DNA of 64,000 bases from Colocasia esculenta (lineage: Eukaryota; Streptophyta; Magnoliopsida; Alismatales; Araceae), in assembly GCA_014218235.1 (NCBI GenBank), contig CM024753.1:187960348-188024347 (forward strand), read 5' to 3'. The position numbers and the translations under genes were made by a program. The first letter of the stretch is position 1; the number at the start of each line of letters is the position of its first letter. Shown here one piece after another: positions 33,281 to 44,269 of this stretch. A model generated the notes under the pieces. It did not search any database. It was given only the letters and a program-made list of their open reading frames with translations, and had not been told where the DNA came from.

Positions 33281-36200
33281 TGTAAGGCCCTTGATTTTTT
33301 TATATTGAGTCTTTACATGTGTGTATGTGTATATATGTATATATGTGTATAAACCATTGATGTATGAATTGCAGTGCGCAATACTTGCTTACTTATGCTA
33401 TATAGACTAGTACTTTAATATATGCATTGTATATATAGATATATATAATTACATGTATGATAAGTATGTATATATGATTTCTACAGAGTCTATTCTGGCG
33501 ACCAGTAGGCGTCTGTTGGTTAACTGTCATCGACTCCCTTAGGGAATCACTGCCACTATGCTGTTATGGGGCAGCATAGTCACATCAGGGCTGGAAACCC
33601 AACCCGCCGCAGGGGTAAAACCATGTGCGAAGCCCCTCATGCTGACCACAGTGTTGACGTGGTGCTTTGCGCTTCCGCCTTAAAGATTTGGCTACCGTCT
33701 TCACTACCAGCTCGAGCTTTTGGTGCAACGGTAAGGAGCCCGGTCCAACAGCGTCCACATGAGTTGACGTTTACTCTGGGTTAGCGGCCACATCGATGGA
33801 TGCCAATCCAAAGTTGACGGCCTGTGATGTTGACGTTAAGATTCCAGATCTTTTGCGATCTCAGATCCGGAAACGCCCCCAAAATCTTCGCCCCCTCTTA
33901 TGGTAACCGTTCCCCAACGGTCACAAAATCACCTTAGCGCGACCCTAATCGGCCAGCCCTATAAAAGAAACGGGTTAGGATTAGGTTGAGTCCTTTTGAC
34001 TCTTTGTCAAGAACCCTAGAATTCTGTGCGAAAACCCAATCTTGCAAACCTTTGATCCGGCGTCGGGCGACTCCTTCCGGCGATCTTCTATGACTGGAGG
34101 GGAGTCCAACCATTGGAGAAGAGATTTCCATCACCGGGTGGCATTCTGCATTGACAAGGAACCCGGGTGAAGGTGGAATTGAAGGCTCTTTGGCACAGGC
34201 CGAGGAAGGCTTCTCCGACCAAATTCGAGGAGTAGAGATTTTATTCAAGGCAAGTAACCTACCCACATCATCCCTACATGTGTCCAGTATGTCCCAAGAT
34301 TTTTTTAGATTTTTTCGAGTCCTGGAACCCCCCATTCAAATGATTTTGTTATGTGCAGTTTGTGTTTTGCACAGACGGAATATTAACGGCATGATCCCCT
34401 GCCATTAATATCCTGAGTTGACGGCATTATTTGTTGCCGTTAACCTGCTAGACGGCCATTCCTTTGCCATTAAGTTCGTCAGTCTGCAACAGTATGCAGA
34501 TCTGACCTTTATAAACTATTTTCTAGGGTTTTTTGCATGAGGATATATGATAAATTTTATATGTTATGTAATACGAGTATGAGATCATGTTGCATAGTTT
34601 CTATGAAAAATTTTACTTAAGACTGTAATTATGAAAATTTTAGAAATGCATGATAAATGGGTTTTGAGCATTGCCATCTACTGTTTGTATGATCCCTGTA
34701 AAAATTTAAATGTCAAAAAATTTCTGTGATATGTACATTAATATCAAAACTTACTATTAAAATTTGGTAGTTTTCTGATGACTGTATAGTTTACTAGATT
34801 TTCTGACATGAAAATAGTAAGCATGATTAATTAGTGTAGGAATTTTAATAAATAGTAAAAAAATAGTAAATTTCAAAAAATTTGTAATATGGTTAGTACT
34901 GTCAGTATGCATGTATAGCATGTACTATAGGTCTGAATGATGACTACTATATAAATTGGGTTATTTTAACCTTAGAAAATATCACTATTTGAATTTTTTT
35001 AAATAGTATATATTCCAGAAAATTTAGAAATTTTGTATATGTGATATGTGAATAGTAAATGACTTGTGGTTAAATTTTCATGAAAATTAGATAACTGTGG
35101 ACACTAAGTTGTACATTTCATGTAAAATGATTACATTAATGCATGTTTAGTATAATTTCTGTTAAATTAGTTAATTACAGTATGATTAGTGTTAATAATG
35201 GCTGATGTGAACTCTGTTAACAGTAATACCATGTTAGGTGATACTGAAGTAAGAAAATGTGTGAGTACCGAATGCATATAAGAATTGTATATTATGTCTG
35301 TGTTAAACCAATTAGAAAAATGTGAAAAATGTGCCAAGGGTGACACTGCTACCTAGAGGGCTGTGGAACTGTACTGTGGTAAAGTCCCCACGGGAAAGTT
35401 CAATGTGTGTGACATCCCATGGTATTGGGATTAAATCATGGAGGCGAAGAAGTATCACTGGTTAGGGTGGAGAGTACTTCTCCCGGTTTTGCACAGTAAC
35501 TAAGATCTATCATTGTATTGCCTAGGTGATAGATGTGTGTATAATGTGATTAGTGTGTGTCCTTCTACGGTGGTTTGGGCTATGTGTCACGGCATATAAA
35601 ACGTGAACTTGTGTTAATGAAAGTGCATGTGCAAATCGTGAAACTAGAGTAATTGAGCATGTATTGTTTTAAATCCTTGTGACAGCAAGTAAATGTTAAT
35701 CTTATATACTAATGTTTTTGTTCATAATAAATAGCCAGTTCCATGTGTATAAACATGTTATCCATGTGATAATCATTAGAAAATCCATAATAGAAATGAT
35801 TTGTTGTAAAGATGAAAATCTGCATGTTTAGTTTAATTTTATTTAACATGTGAATATGGTTAATTGATCTATTAATTGTTGTGTAGAAAGCATGTTTAGA
35901 CTTTAATTTGACAATTAGCAACCCATGCCATCTACTTGTATGTTTAGTGTGTTTAGTGTTACTTGTTGAGTTCTTTTGAACTCATCCTTGCTTCGACGTA
36001 CAGGTGTTGAGACTACTTCTTCCGAGGAGATTGTTAGGAGCGACTCGGAGCGGGAGTAGTGTACCTTAGTGGATTGACATTGTACTTCATTTCATAAGTA
36101 TGTAATGAGAGACTCTACGTAGTCTCATATGGATAATGTGGTTATTTCAGAAAAGTTGTGGACATTATATTTATTTTATATTCTCAGTTATTTCATGTTA

Positions 36201-36406
36201 ATTTCTTTTCCTCTATATGGACTGTGGATAAATGTGGATGACGGAATAAGATGGCTTTCAGTTCTTTAAATTCCGCTGTCATATGTTATGTATTTATGTA
36301 CGTTTCAACCTAATATACAATAGTTGGGTAAATGTCCCACTGTAGCGACGTTTGTTATATCGATGAGGGTTGGTATAACCGTACCGGTATAAGAAGGGTC
36401 GTTACA
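33281..36406 (+). repeat. 3' LTR (3126 bp)
   Basis: Longer than the 5' LTR because of a 237-bp insertion plus its duplicated target, and an 84-bp segment missing from the 5' copy. TATA box at about 33960-33966. Ends GGGTCGTTACA before GATTT. Confidence 0.95.
33514..33750. mobile_element. Mini LTR-type insertion (237 bp) in the 3' LTR
   Basis: Absent from the 5' LTR, so it arrived after the host element. Starts TGTTGG, ends CCAACA, with a perfect GCGTC duplication at 33509-33513 and 33751-33755. No coding capacity. Size and ends fit a solo LTR of a small TRIM/SMART-type element; no second terminal repeat is visible inside. Confidence 0.85.
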
Positions 36407-36411
36407 GATTT

Positions 36412-37640
36412 AAGGTGAACATGTAGGGTTGGGTACATGTTCTTCACAGAACTTTGGGCATGAAATATCCATTCATGGCACAATAGAAATTGGGGAAAAC
36501 ATGGGGCTTTGCAAGAGGGGATCATGGTCTACCTAGGGTCAAACTTAATTTGTTTTTGCTTGGGAGATTGCCTACCTTTAAGCGCTTTGAATCCTAAGGT
36601 TTGAAAACGTGAAGAACTTGATGAAGCCTTTCGTTCCTAGCCTTCTCCTCCTTGATCTCCACGTCCAAAGCCTTCTCTCTGTCGTCCTCCAAGCTCCAGA
36701 AGTGGTCTAGGGTTGGGTTGGTACAAAATAAGAGAGTATTTGTATCTCTTAAGACTCCTATACCCTTAAAACTCTTCCCTCTCTTCTAGCTATGAATTTC
36801 CCATATTTATCTCCCTTTTTTCTAGCCTTTATCTATCTATTTAGCATGGGAAGAACTCCAATATCGTGGCTAAGGGATTAGGATAAGTCTATGACTCCTT
36901 TTAAGATATATATGAGACATATTAATACTTTAATTGTCCCTTTTTAATTAGGAGATAACATAGTTACGAATTTCCCTATTTAATATGAGTCTCCTATTTT
37001 TATCCCTATTTCTTCTTATCTAAATCCCCTTTTTAGATTAGGATAGAGCCCTATTAAGTTAGACTAGGGTTAGGACTCTTTTTAGGATAATTACATAAGT
37101 TGTAAGGGGATTTTCTTACCCTTTTTAATTTACCATTAATTTAGCCACGAATTTAATCCTATTAATCTCTCATCCATCATTTGGACTCTTGCTTTTGGCC
37201 CAATATCCCATGGATGGATCACTTGTACAACCCATATACTTAATTTACTTAATGGGTTTAATTATCCCTTTTATATTAGAGAATTTATTCATGGGCCAAA
37301 ATTTCCCATTGGTACAATTCTCATAATGGGCTATCAATACACATTATTTAAAGTCTACCCATATGTTTATTTTGATATATAATTCACTTTGGCATATATG
37401 ATAATAATTCTCTGACTTATCCTTTAATTACGATACTAAGTCGCAATAATTCTTAAACTTAGTCTAAATTATTTTTCTATGCCCAAAGTTCTTGATGGGT
37501 CAGTAGAAATATTATTTAAAGTATAACTACTATTTTTACAACATTTTTATATGGGTTTATACGCATGCAATAATGATGCATACCTTTTTTAACTAGTTTG
37601 AATTTATTAATTGACAATTTTAATTTATCTATTTTTTCCA
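36412..37640 (+). mobile_element. LTR-like sequence, right part
   Basis: Presumed continuation of 26693-28976 across the Tekay insertion, on the basis of the perfect GATTT duplication. It is AT-rich with C/T-rich patches and no coding frame. Where the old element ends and ordinary intergenic DNA begins is not visible; the right limit is simply the start of the G-rich repeat. Confidence 0.35.
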
Positions 37641-37654
37641 ATTAATGAATTTTC

Positions 37655-38205
37655 TGGGGTAGAGAGGGCACAGGGGGAGGGTGCAGGGCGAGGGAGGGGG
37701 TTCCGGCGGGAGGGGGCGTGTTCGCTGGGGGGGGGGGGGGGGGGGGGGAGGGGGGGAGGGCGCAGGGTGTTCGTCGGGGCAGGGGGGGGAAGGCGCAGGG
37801 TGGGGGAGGGGGGGAGGGCGCATGGGGGGCGGGGGGGGAGGGTGCAGGGCGAGGGAGGGGGTTCCAGCTGAAGGGGGGCGCAGGGCGGGGGGGGGGGGGG
37901 GGGGGGGGGGTGGAGGGTGTTCACGGGGTGGGGAGGGGAAGGCGCAGGGCAGGGGAGGGTGGGGAGGGCGCAAGGGGGGCATGGGGGAGGGTGCAGGGCG
38001 GGGGAGGGGGTTCCGGCGGGAGGCGTGGAGCAGGGGGGGCTTCCGGCAGTCGCAGGAGGGGTGCGCAGGGCAGGGGGGTGCTGGGGGGGTGGTTCGCAAG
38101 GGGGGTTCATAGGGGGGGCTTCTGGCGGTGAGGGGGACGGCACAGGGGGGTGGGGTTTTACAGGGGGGGTTCATAGGGGGGAGAGGGGGCCATGTCTGGG
38201 AGAGG
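37655..38205. repeat. G-rich minisatellite
   Basis: A purine-rich array of GGG-containing words. A marker word near GAGGGTGCAGGGCG followed by GGAGGGGGTTCC recurs at about 37677, 37839 and 37988, suggesting imperfect 150-160-bp units. It includes homopolymer runs of 22 G (37727-37748) and 24 G (37887-37910). ORFs on both strands are low-complexity Gly/Pro-rich artefacts. The plus strand could form G-quadruplexes. Confidence 0.85.
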
Positions 38206-39200
38206 AGGAAGCCGTGTGTGTAACTTTAAAAAAAAAAAAAATTTGTTGATACTTGTTTTATTTTGGGAAAGATTTATATAGGATTGAACTTTTTCTTTTT
38301 AAAAAAAAATTTACTTACCAAACGTGTTTATATGTATATCCTTCTTCTTTTTAAAATTTAAGAGAATAAATTATTTAAAAAGTGTAACCATACACCCTAT
38401 TAGTCTTTTTTTTTTGACAAGGTGAGAAATATTTAGTCTTATTGTATATTAACTGGACATGTCTTATAGAGTGTGCCACTTGACATTTAAGGGAAAATTA
38501 ATTCTGGGTCCAAATTAGGAGGGTTTAATCAATTTTCAGTCTAAAGATGAGATATTATAATTTTAGGTCCATTGACTGTGAAGTTATTAATTTTACACTC
38601 ACCCTGTTAACACCTTAGCTTCATTTTTTTTAAACCCCAAAATACCCCACTGTGTGGAGTTGAGGGGGCCTATGAGAAGGGCCAGAAGCTGTTGTGGTGG
38701 TGATGTTAGAGAGGCGGGTGCGGAGGCCTCTTTGGTTGGCTCCATTGCGGGCGGTGGAATCCGAGGGCCCTTCGACCACATCGACCTGGATCTGCATAGT
38801 TATAACTTAGAAGCTCCCTCCCAAGGACCTTAAGGAGATAGCCGACAACTTCTGGCTCCTGCCTCAATCTTCAGCAAGAAGCTTCAGAAGTTGCGAAGAA
38901 AGCAAAAGGAGAAGAAGCACCACCATAACACCATGGGCACTGGCAAAGCACGGACGGTTCTCGCGAGATGCATGGTCGGAGATCGCCAACTACACCATCG
39001 ACCGATGCTCCTACGACACGGAGCCCAGGTTCTCATTGATGCTTGCCGGGTCTCCATCAAGGTTCGCCGTACCGCCCAGATCGGCCGTGCCGCATTCTCC
39101 GTGGTAAGGTACGGTACCGTACCGTACTGTACCGCTGAGATATGGTGGGAAAATAGCTTATTTGATTTGTTTCTTTAGTTTTGTGACTTGATGAATATTT
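38206..39200. other. Intergenic DNA, nothing recognised
   Basis: AT-rich with a moderately GC patch at 38640-39150. The short ORFs there match nothing I know. A self-complementary run based on GGTACGGTACCGTACC lies near 39105-39130. Confidence 0.5.
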
Positions 39201-39229
39201 AAAATGAGCAAACTTCAAAAGAAGACTCT

Positions 39230-39790
39230 CCATCCAAACTCAAGATACTCTCCATCTCTTCTCATACATGCACCCTTTCTCTCTCCCCTTTCTCTCTCAT
39301 ATCCTCCAGAACTATCAGGAATATCACGCCTTTTACAGCCTGAAATGGGGCTGATATGCTCACAAGGTCTTCATCAAAGTTGTTTTATTCTTTTTCAACT
39401 TTGTCCTCAAAGTGAAATCACCTCAATTGGTGGTCTATGTCTAAAGTTATAGTAGATTATTCTTCACATTCTCTCTCATATCATGATCTACATATACATG
39501 ATTATCATACCTTCCACATCTCAAATGAGGGTATATCTCTTCAAGACTTCTTCATGAAAGTTGTTCCCCACGACTTTCTCTACGAGTTCCAATTAGAATC
39601 ACGTCAAATGAATGTTTGTGCTTAAAGATACAGTGAATTATTCTTAACCTTCTCTCTCATATCACGATCCAAACTAGCAATAAGTGCGGCCTCTCTACAG
39701 CCTGAACGAGGGTGATCTAATCTTTGGGCTCTTCATGAAAGTTGTTCATAATATGACCAATGTATTTTATTAGATCAACACCAAGAATCT
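39230..39790. repeat. Diverged tandem repeat, about 200-bp unit, three copies
   Basis: Three imperfect units share, in order, TTCTCTCTCATATC, a CAGCCTGAA or similar word, GAGGGTGAT-like and CTTCATGAAAGTTGTT words, at roughly 39290, 39470 and 39650. Non-coding. Confidence 0.6.
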
Positions 39791-39968
39791 GAAAACAGAA
39801 ACAAAATTGTAACATCTTAAAATGTATAATAAAATATTAATATGACACTAAGAAATTAAAAGAGATAGTAAATTATACATAAGACATGATCACTTATATA
39901 AAATATAATTATTTTTAATTTTAGAATATTTTATATTATTAATATAATTTTGGTACTATCTTTGATTG

Positions 39969-40735
39969 TGTGCACTTCAACGGACGACATTCGGTTCCAA
40001 AAATAAAGTCAAATCTGAAGTCATCATAATTAGTAGAAAAAATATACTGATTTTAAAAATATAAAATATCAAAAATTATTGATGCATAGATGTTGAGATT
40101 AAGTCGACTTAATAATTTTTGAGATAATTTTTACTTGACAAAAAATTAATTTAAAAAATTAAACTATAATTTCTATAATTTGTATCATCTCTTAATTAGT
40201 TTATGTTTGAAATTTTATCTCAATTAGACACCATTTAGACCCCTTAAGTGCACACAGGGTTTGTCGCGGTACGGCGAATCCTCTGTGCACTTCAACGGGA
40301 CGACATTTGATTCTGAAAATAAAGTCAAATCTGAAGTCATCATAATTGCAAGAAAAATATACTAATTCTAAAAATATAAATATCATGAATTATTGATGTA
40401 TAGATGTTGAGGTTAAGTCGACCTAACGATTTTTGAGACAATTTTTACTTGATAAAAAATTAATTTAAAAAAATAAACTAAAATTATTATAATTTGTATT
40501 ATTTATTAATTAGTTTATGTTTGAAATTTTATTTCAATTAGATAACATTTAGATCTCTTAGATGTTGAGATTAAGTCGATCTAATGATTTTTGAGATAAT
40601 TTTTACTTGACAAAAAATTAATTTAAAAAATTAAATTAAAATTACTATAATTTGTATCATCTCTTAATTAGCCTATGTTTAAAATTTCATCTCAATTAGA
40701 CACCATATAAATCTCTTAAACACACCGAATGTAAA
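39969..40735. repeat. 315-bp tandem repeat, two copies plus a half copy
   Basis: GTGCACTTCAACGG starts copies at 39969 and 40284. Shared words include AAAGTCAAATCTGAAGTCAT, AGATGTTGAG and TTTTTACTTGA. A third, partial copy starts at about 40558 in mid-unit. AT-rich and non-coding. Confidence 0.8.
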
Positions 40736-41481
40736 AAAACAAGTAAAAAAAATAAAGAAGACCTGCCACGGATCAGACCGTATCGATCCGTGACAAATCG
40801 TGGCGTGTCGCTGCGGCACAGATCCGACCGTGCCATGACTCGAGGTGCAGTTTGGCCAAACCGACCGTGGTCTCCATCGATGACCTATCTTCTTTCGGGG
40901 ATTAGCCTAGGGTGTCTAGGGATGGCTACCTCACTGGCGGCGGCTGGTTGGTCCTCCCCCATTTGTCGCCGATCGGGACTCCTCGTCGTAGTGCCAGCGG
41001 AGTCGTCTTGATCAGTTGAGCTCCCAGCGGTCCTCTGTTGACGTGGATCTGTTTCGCGAGAAAGAAGAGGGGAGCGCAAGGTGGATCTTCTACGGCGGTG
41101 GTGGACCCGACGATGGGGGCGACGCTGTGCAACGACGGCAACGCTGCTATGCAGATAGACATAAGGAAGCCGGCCTTGTTCTATCTGTATTAAAAAATAA
41201 ATATAAAAAACAAAAATTTTAAAATAAAACTTGAAATTAAAAGGAATGACAAGTCATGTAATATTCATCAACCAATGAGGGTATTTCTAGGATGCAACTG
41301 AGGAGCCGCTACCGAAGTTTCCGATTTCCATCCATTTTGGATCAGAAATTAATTTTGGATGAAAAAAAGACCGAACATTAAACTTCAAATCTGTTTGGAC
41401 TAAAAATTAACTACCCTACTCAAAATTGGATTGGGATCAAATTTTCGGACATTATTTTCATTTAATATATGTCTCATCCTT
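40736..41481. other. Intergenic DNA, nothing recognised
   Basis: A GC-richer patch at 40760-41180 has short ORFs on both strands without known motifs; the rest is AT-rich. Confidence 0.5.
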
Positions 41482-41491
41482 AATTTTTAAA

Positions 41492-41799
41492 GAAAAATAT
41501 TATGCTCCCGATAGACAGCTCGGGAGCAAAGGTGAGGTGAAATTACCTCCACCTATTTTTTATTAGTTTAAGAGGGGGGCGGATTTGTGTGCACTGGTAT
41601 ATTATGTGAGTATTGTTATATTATTATATGTATTATTTTATTATTTGTGTGTATTATACTACTATTTGTATGTACTATTTTACGCGCACAAAATACGCCC
41701 CATAAAATATGAACGTATTAAAATGTGGCATAGAAAAAATAGGTGGAGGTGATTCCACCTCATTTTTGCTCCCGGGCTACCGAAAGCATAACATTTCTC
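41492..41799. mobile_element. Mutator-like MITE (308 bp)
   Basis: Long terminal inverted repeats of about 60 bp: the left end carries TTATGCTCCCG...GGGAGCAAAGGTGAGGTG and CCTCCACCTATTTTTT; the right end is its imperfect reverse complement, ending CGAAAGCATAAC. Flanks AATTTTTAAA (41482-41491) and ATTTTTTAAA (41800-41809) agree at nine of ten bases, the duplication length of Mutator-like elements. The interior is A/T-rich and non-coding. Each end has its own small hairpin. Confidence 0.75.
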
Positions 41800-41809
41800 A
41801 TTTTTTAAA

Positions 41810-42217
41810 TCCTCAAAATAAGACGGTACAACTCTATTAGATGTGCCCAACTTAATACACATCAAAGTATTTCTCATTATTTGCCAAAAAATACTTGATA
41901 CACACTATGGGAACTCAACGGAGACGAGGTGTGCATACACACCACCTCCATCTAGTGTGCACCAAGTGGAACTCATTATTTGCCACTTTTTGTGTACCTC
42001 AAGCAGAGAAGTAAGAGATATGGTTGATAAGATTAGTGCCAAGTAATCTACTTTAGAAAAGAAATATTTTATATAGTTGCACAGTGTCACAATAGTCTAG
42101 GTGGTGCCATATAGGTTGACAAGTAGAGAGAGAGGTAGTTGCGAGCAACGGTGACAGCAATCGGAGGCGACGGTGCTGGGTGCGGATAAGTTGCAGCGGG
42201 TTTAGAATCAAAAGTTT
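41810..42217. other. Intergenic DNA, nothing recognised
   Basis: Short direct words (CTCATTATTTGCCA at about 41873 and 41971) suggest decayed repeat DNA. No coding region. Confidence 0.4.
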
Positions 42218-42500
42218 AGACTCAGAAATACAAACTTTAAACTTTAAAATAGTATTTTTATGGTTTAAAAATATTGAATGGACTTTCAACAATAACTTGG
42301 ACTCATAAATACTACTTTTAAACTAAAAAATGTAACCCTTAGGATTGAAAAATTATTGATCGAACTTTTATAGTAATAAATTTGGGCTCATAAATATTAT
42401 TTTTAGACTAAAAAATATTTTCCTTATAATTTAAAAATTATTGATTAGACTTTTAGTAGTTATTTTAGACTCATACATGGTTATTTTATGTCCCAAAATA
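42218..42500. repeat. Diverged tandem repeat, about 80-90-bp unit
   Basis: Four imperfect copies are marked by GACTCAGAAATAC, GACTCATAAATAC, GGCTCATAAATAT and GACTCATACATGG at about 42218, 42300, 42385 and 42470, each followed by AAACT and ATTGA words. AT-rich, non-coding. Confidence 0.65.
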
Positions 42501-42732
42501 GTGATTTTGAATTGAGTAACTGTAAACCGCCCGTTGATCGCGGCCACACATTAGCATGTGCAGTAAATCCTTCTCACATCAAAATTAACACCCAACCAAC
42601 TGAGTTCCATGTTTCTCATCCAACACGTGCAGTTGGTGTGTTTACGAGGGGGGAGACTAGGAAGGAAGAGTTTTTGTAAAAGTGACATTTGACTATTTTG
42701 TTTATTAAAAATCATATAGTCTTTTTTTTTAC

Positions 42733-43713
42733 TGTTACAACTATAGTAACATAGGTCGGCTCCTGTCGAGGTGACTGCTGAGGCGCTTCTCGCCAGACTG
42801 AGCCAAGACGACCAAGCCGATGAATCCCTTTTGAGGCGCGCTTGGCCGACGTGTGACGCTGCTCCCGAGCTTACGACCTGACCTACAAATCCCGCCGATT
42901 GGGCTCGGCGGGGAGACACTCTGACGCTCAAGTCAGTTGCTAGCCGAGCGGAATGGCCTAGCGTGGGGGGAGAATAGCGTACCTTGGCCTATGGAGTGTC
43001 TACCCTTTATATAGTGTTAGGACACGTACATGTGAGCTGGACGAGCAGCCAATCTCGCTAGGAGTTACCGAGATTCCCGCCGGATTGGGTGCCGTTACTT
43101 CTGCTGAGTTGCGATGATCGTGGTTGCCACCTGTAGGCCTGATCGCTGAGATCGTGGCCTTAATGACCGTGACTTGCGGTGCCATAATTCTCGGTCATTG
43201 CTTCATTCGCCTGTTGACCCTGTGTGGGATGCGATGGGGCACATGAGAGGGCCGAGCTCCGGGTCGGCGCGACCCGAGCTTCGATGACCCGAGGTGCTCA
43301 ATTGGAGGCTTATTTGACGGTGTTACAAGACTGCTCAGGTCTAAGCTGTAGAGAGGTCCGAGATGCATAAAGCATCGCTGATATCTTGTAGATAAGATGT
43401 CGACTAGTGACCTTAATGAGGTCGGCTGATCTGAGGTCCTATCCGACCTGATGGGAACATCGATTAGTTCAGATATCTTGTACCTTCGTCAGTCCCATGG
43501 ACTCTTCTGAAAGTTCTGGTAACCAGGTCGGCCTCATCCGAGTTCGAGGCTGAGCCGAGAGAAACTGGAGGCGAGCCTGTCGGGCGGCTAATACTTGATG
43601 TGGAACGTCGGACTCTACCTTCAGATGTGGTTGGCTATCTTCAGGGATTGACAATCTTCGAATGCGGTCGGCCATCCTTGGTTTTGCCGACCTGCCTGGA
43701 AACCTCCGCAACA
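42733..43713 (-). repeat. Array LTR 1 (981 bp)
   Basis: Plus strand starts TGTTACAACTATAG and ends CCTCCGCAACA. The minus-strand TATA box TATATAAA is at 43006-43013. GAACCTAGGGGGCCAG on the minus strand (43714-43729) is the polypurine tract next to it. Confidence 0.9.
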
Positions 43714-43729
43714 CTGGCCCCCTAGGTTC
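43714..43729 (-). other. Polypurine tract, unit 1
   Basis: Minus strand GAACCTAGGGGGCCAG abuts the start of LTR 1; the same tract follows LTR 2 at 48594-48609. Confidence 0.7.
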
Positions 43730-44110
43730 AGGTCGGACCGTGATCGCGGGCCGAGATGAAGCTAAATTTTTTTGCTGGAAACACGTACCCTGTCACGTGG
43801 CTTGGCTGACACCTGTGACCCATCAGGACGCCACGTCACCCTGTAGTCAGAAACTGCCGTCGCAAGGGTGCGTCACGGCCTTGTCAGAGTCGCCGAACGT
43901 CTCATCATCTGACGAACCGTCGCGTGCTGCTTCATGTCACTATACTTTCGCCGCCTCGTCTTCCGAGCGCCATCATGCGCTTCTCGCCGCTCACGCTAAT
44001 TGGAATCCGAGGGGTCAGTTTCATTGCCAATCTGGTGACGCCACGTGGGCCGATCTCAACCACTTGCATTGGTGGTTGGCTTTTGTCATTGGATTCGATT
44101 GTCCCCCAGC

Positions 44111-44120
44111 TCTATAAATA
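44111..44120 (+). promoter_or_regulatory. TATA box of the antisense gene, unit 1
   Basis: TCTATAAATA about 150 bp before the ATG at 44270, on the strand opposite to the element's own transcription. Upstream lie CACGTG-type words (CACGTGGC near 43796, CCACGTCACC, CCACGTGGG near 44042). The same box is kept in unit 2 at 48991-49000. Confidence 0.65.
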
Positions 44121-44269
44121 CCGGGGTCTGTTGCCGAACGATCGCCCTTGTTCTCACGCGCGAGCATCTACCAGGCGACATGCCGACGTGCCGACAAGGG
44201 TTGCGCCGACGTCCCTCGCCCGAGCTTCGACCATTTTCGATTTTTGCTTGCTTCCTTAAGAGGTAAGCG

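Larger units (their letters stand above)
28977..36406 (+). mobile_element. Tekay-type chromovirus, pol-deleted, full length
   Basis: LTRs at 28977-31779 and 33281-36406 start TGTAAGGCCCTTGA and end GGGTCGTTACA. Perfect GATTT duplications lie at 28972-28976 and 36407-36411. The 1.5-kb interior has an initiator-Met primer site, gag, the integrase C-terminus plus chromodomain, and a polypurine tract. Protease, RT, RNase H and the integrase core are absent, so it is non-autonomous. Chromodomains direct chromovirus insertion to modified chromatin. Confidence 0.95.

Noticed and set aside
37625..38249. Long Gly-rich and Pro-rich ORFs on both strands
   Set aside because: Products of the G-rich minisatellite; all frames are open because of composition.
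38891..39178. 95-aa ORF with a basic start as a host gene
   Set aside because: No recognised motif and no neighbouring exon signals; composition matches the surrounding non-coding patch.
42551..42931. Minus-strand ORF over the array's left boundary, with similar ORFs at 47390-47845 and 52270-52725
   Set aside because: These are antisense readings through LTR and leader; the first crosses an insertion junction and codon identity is not preserved better than the DNA.
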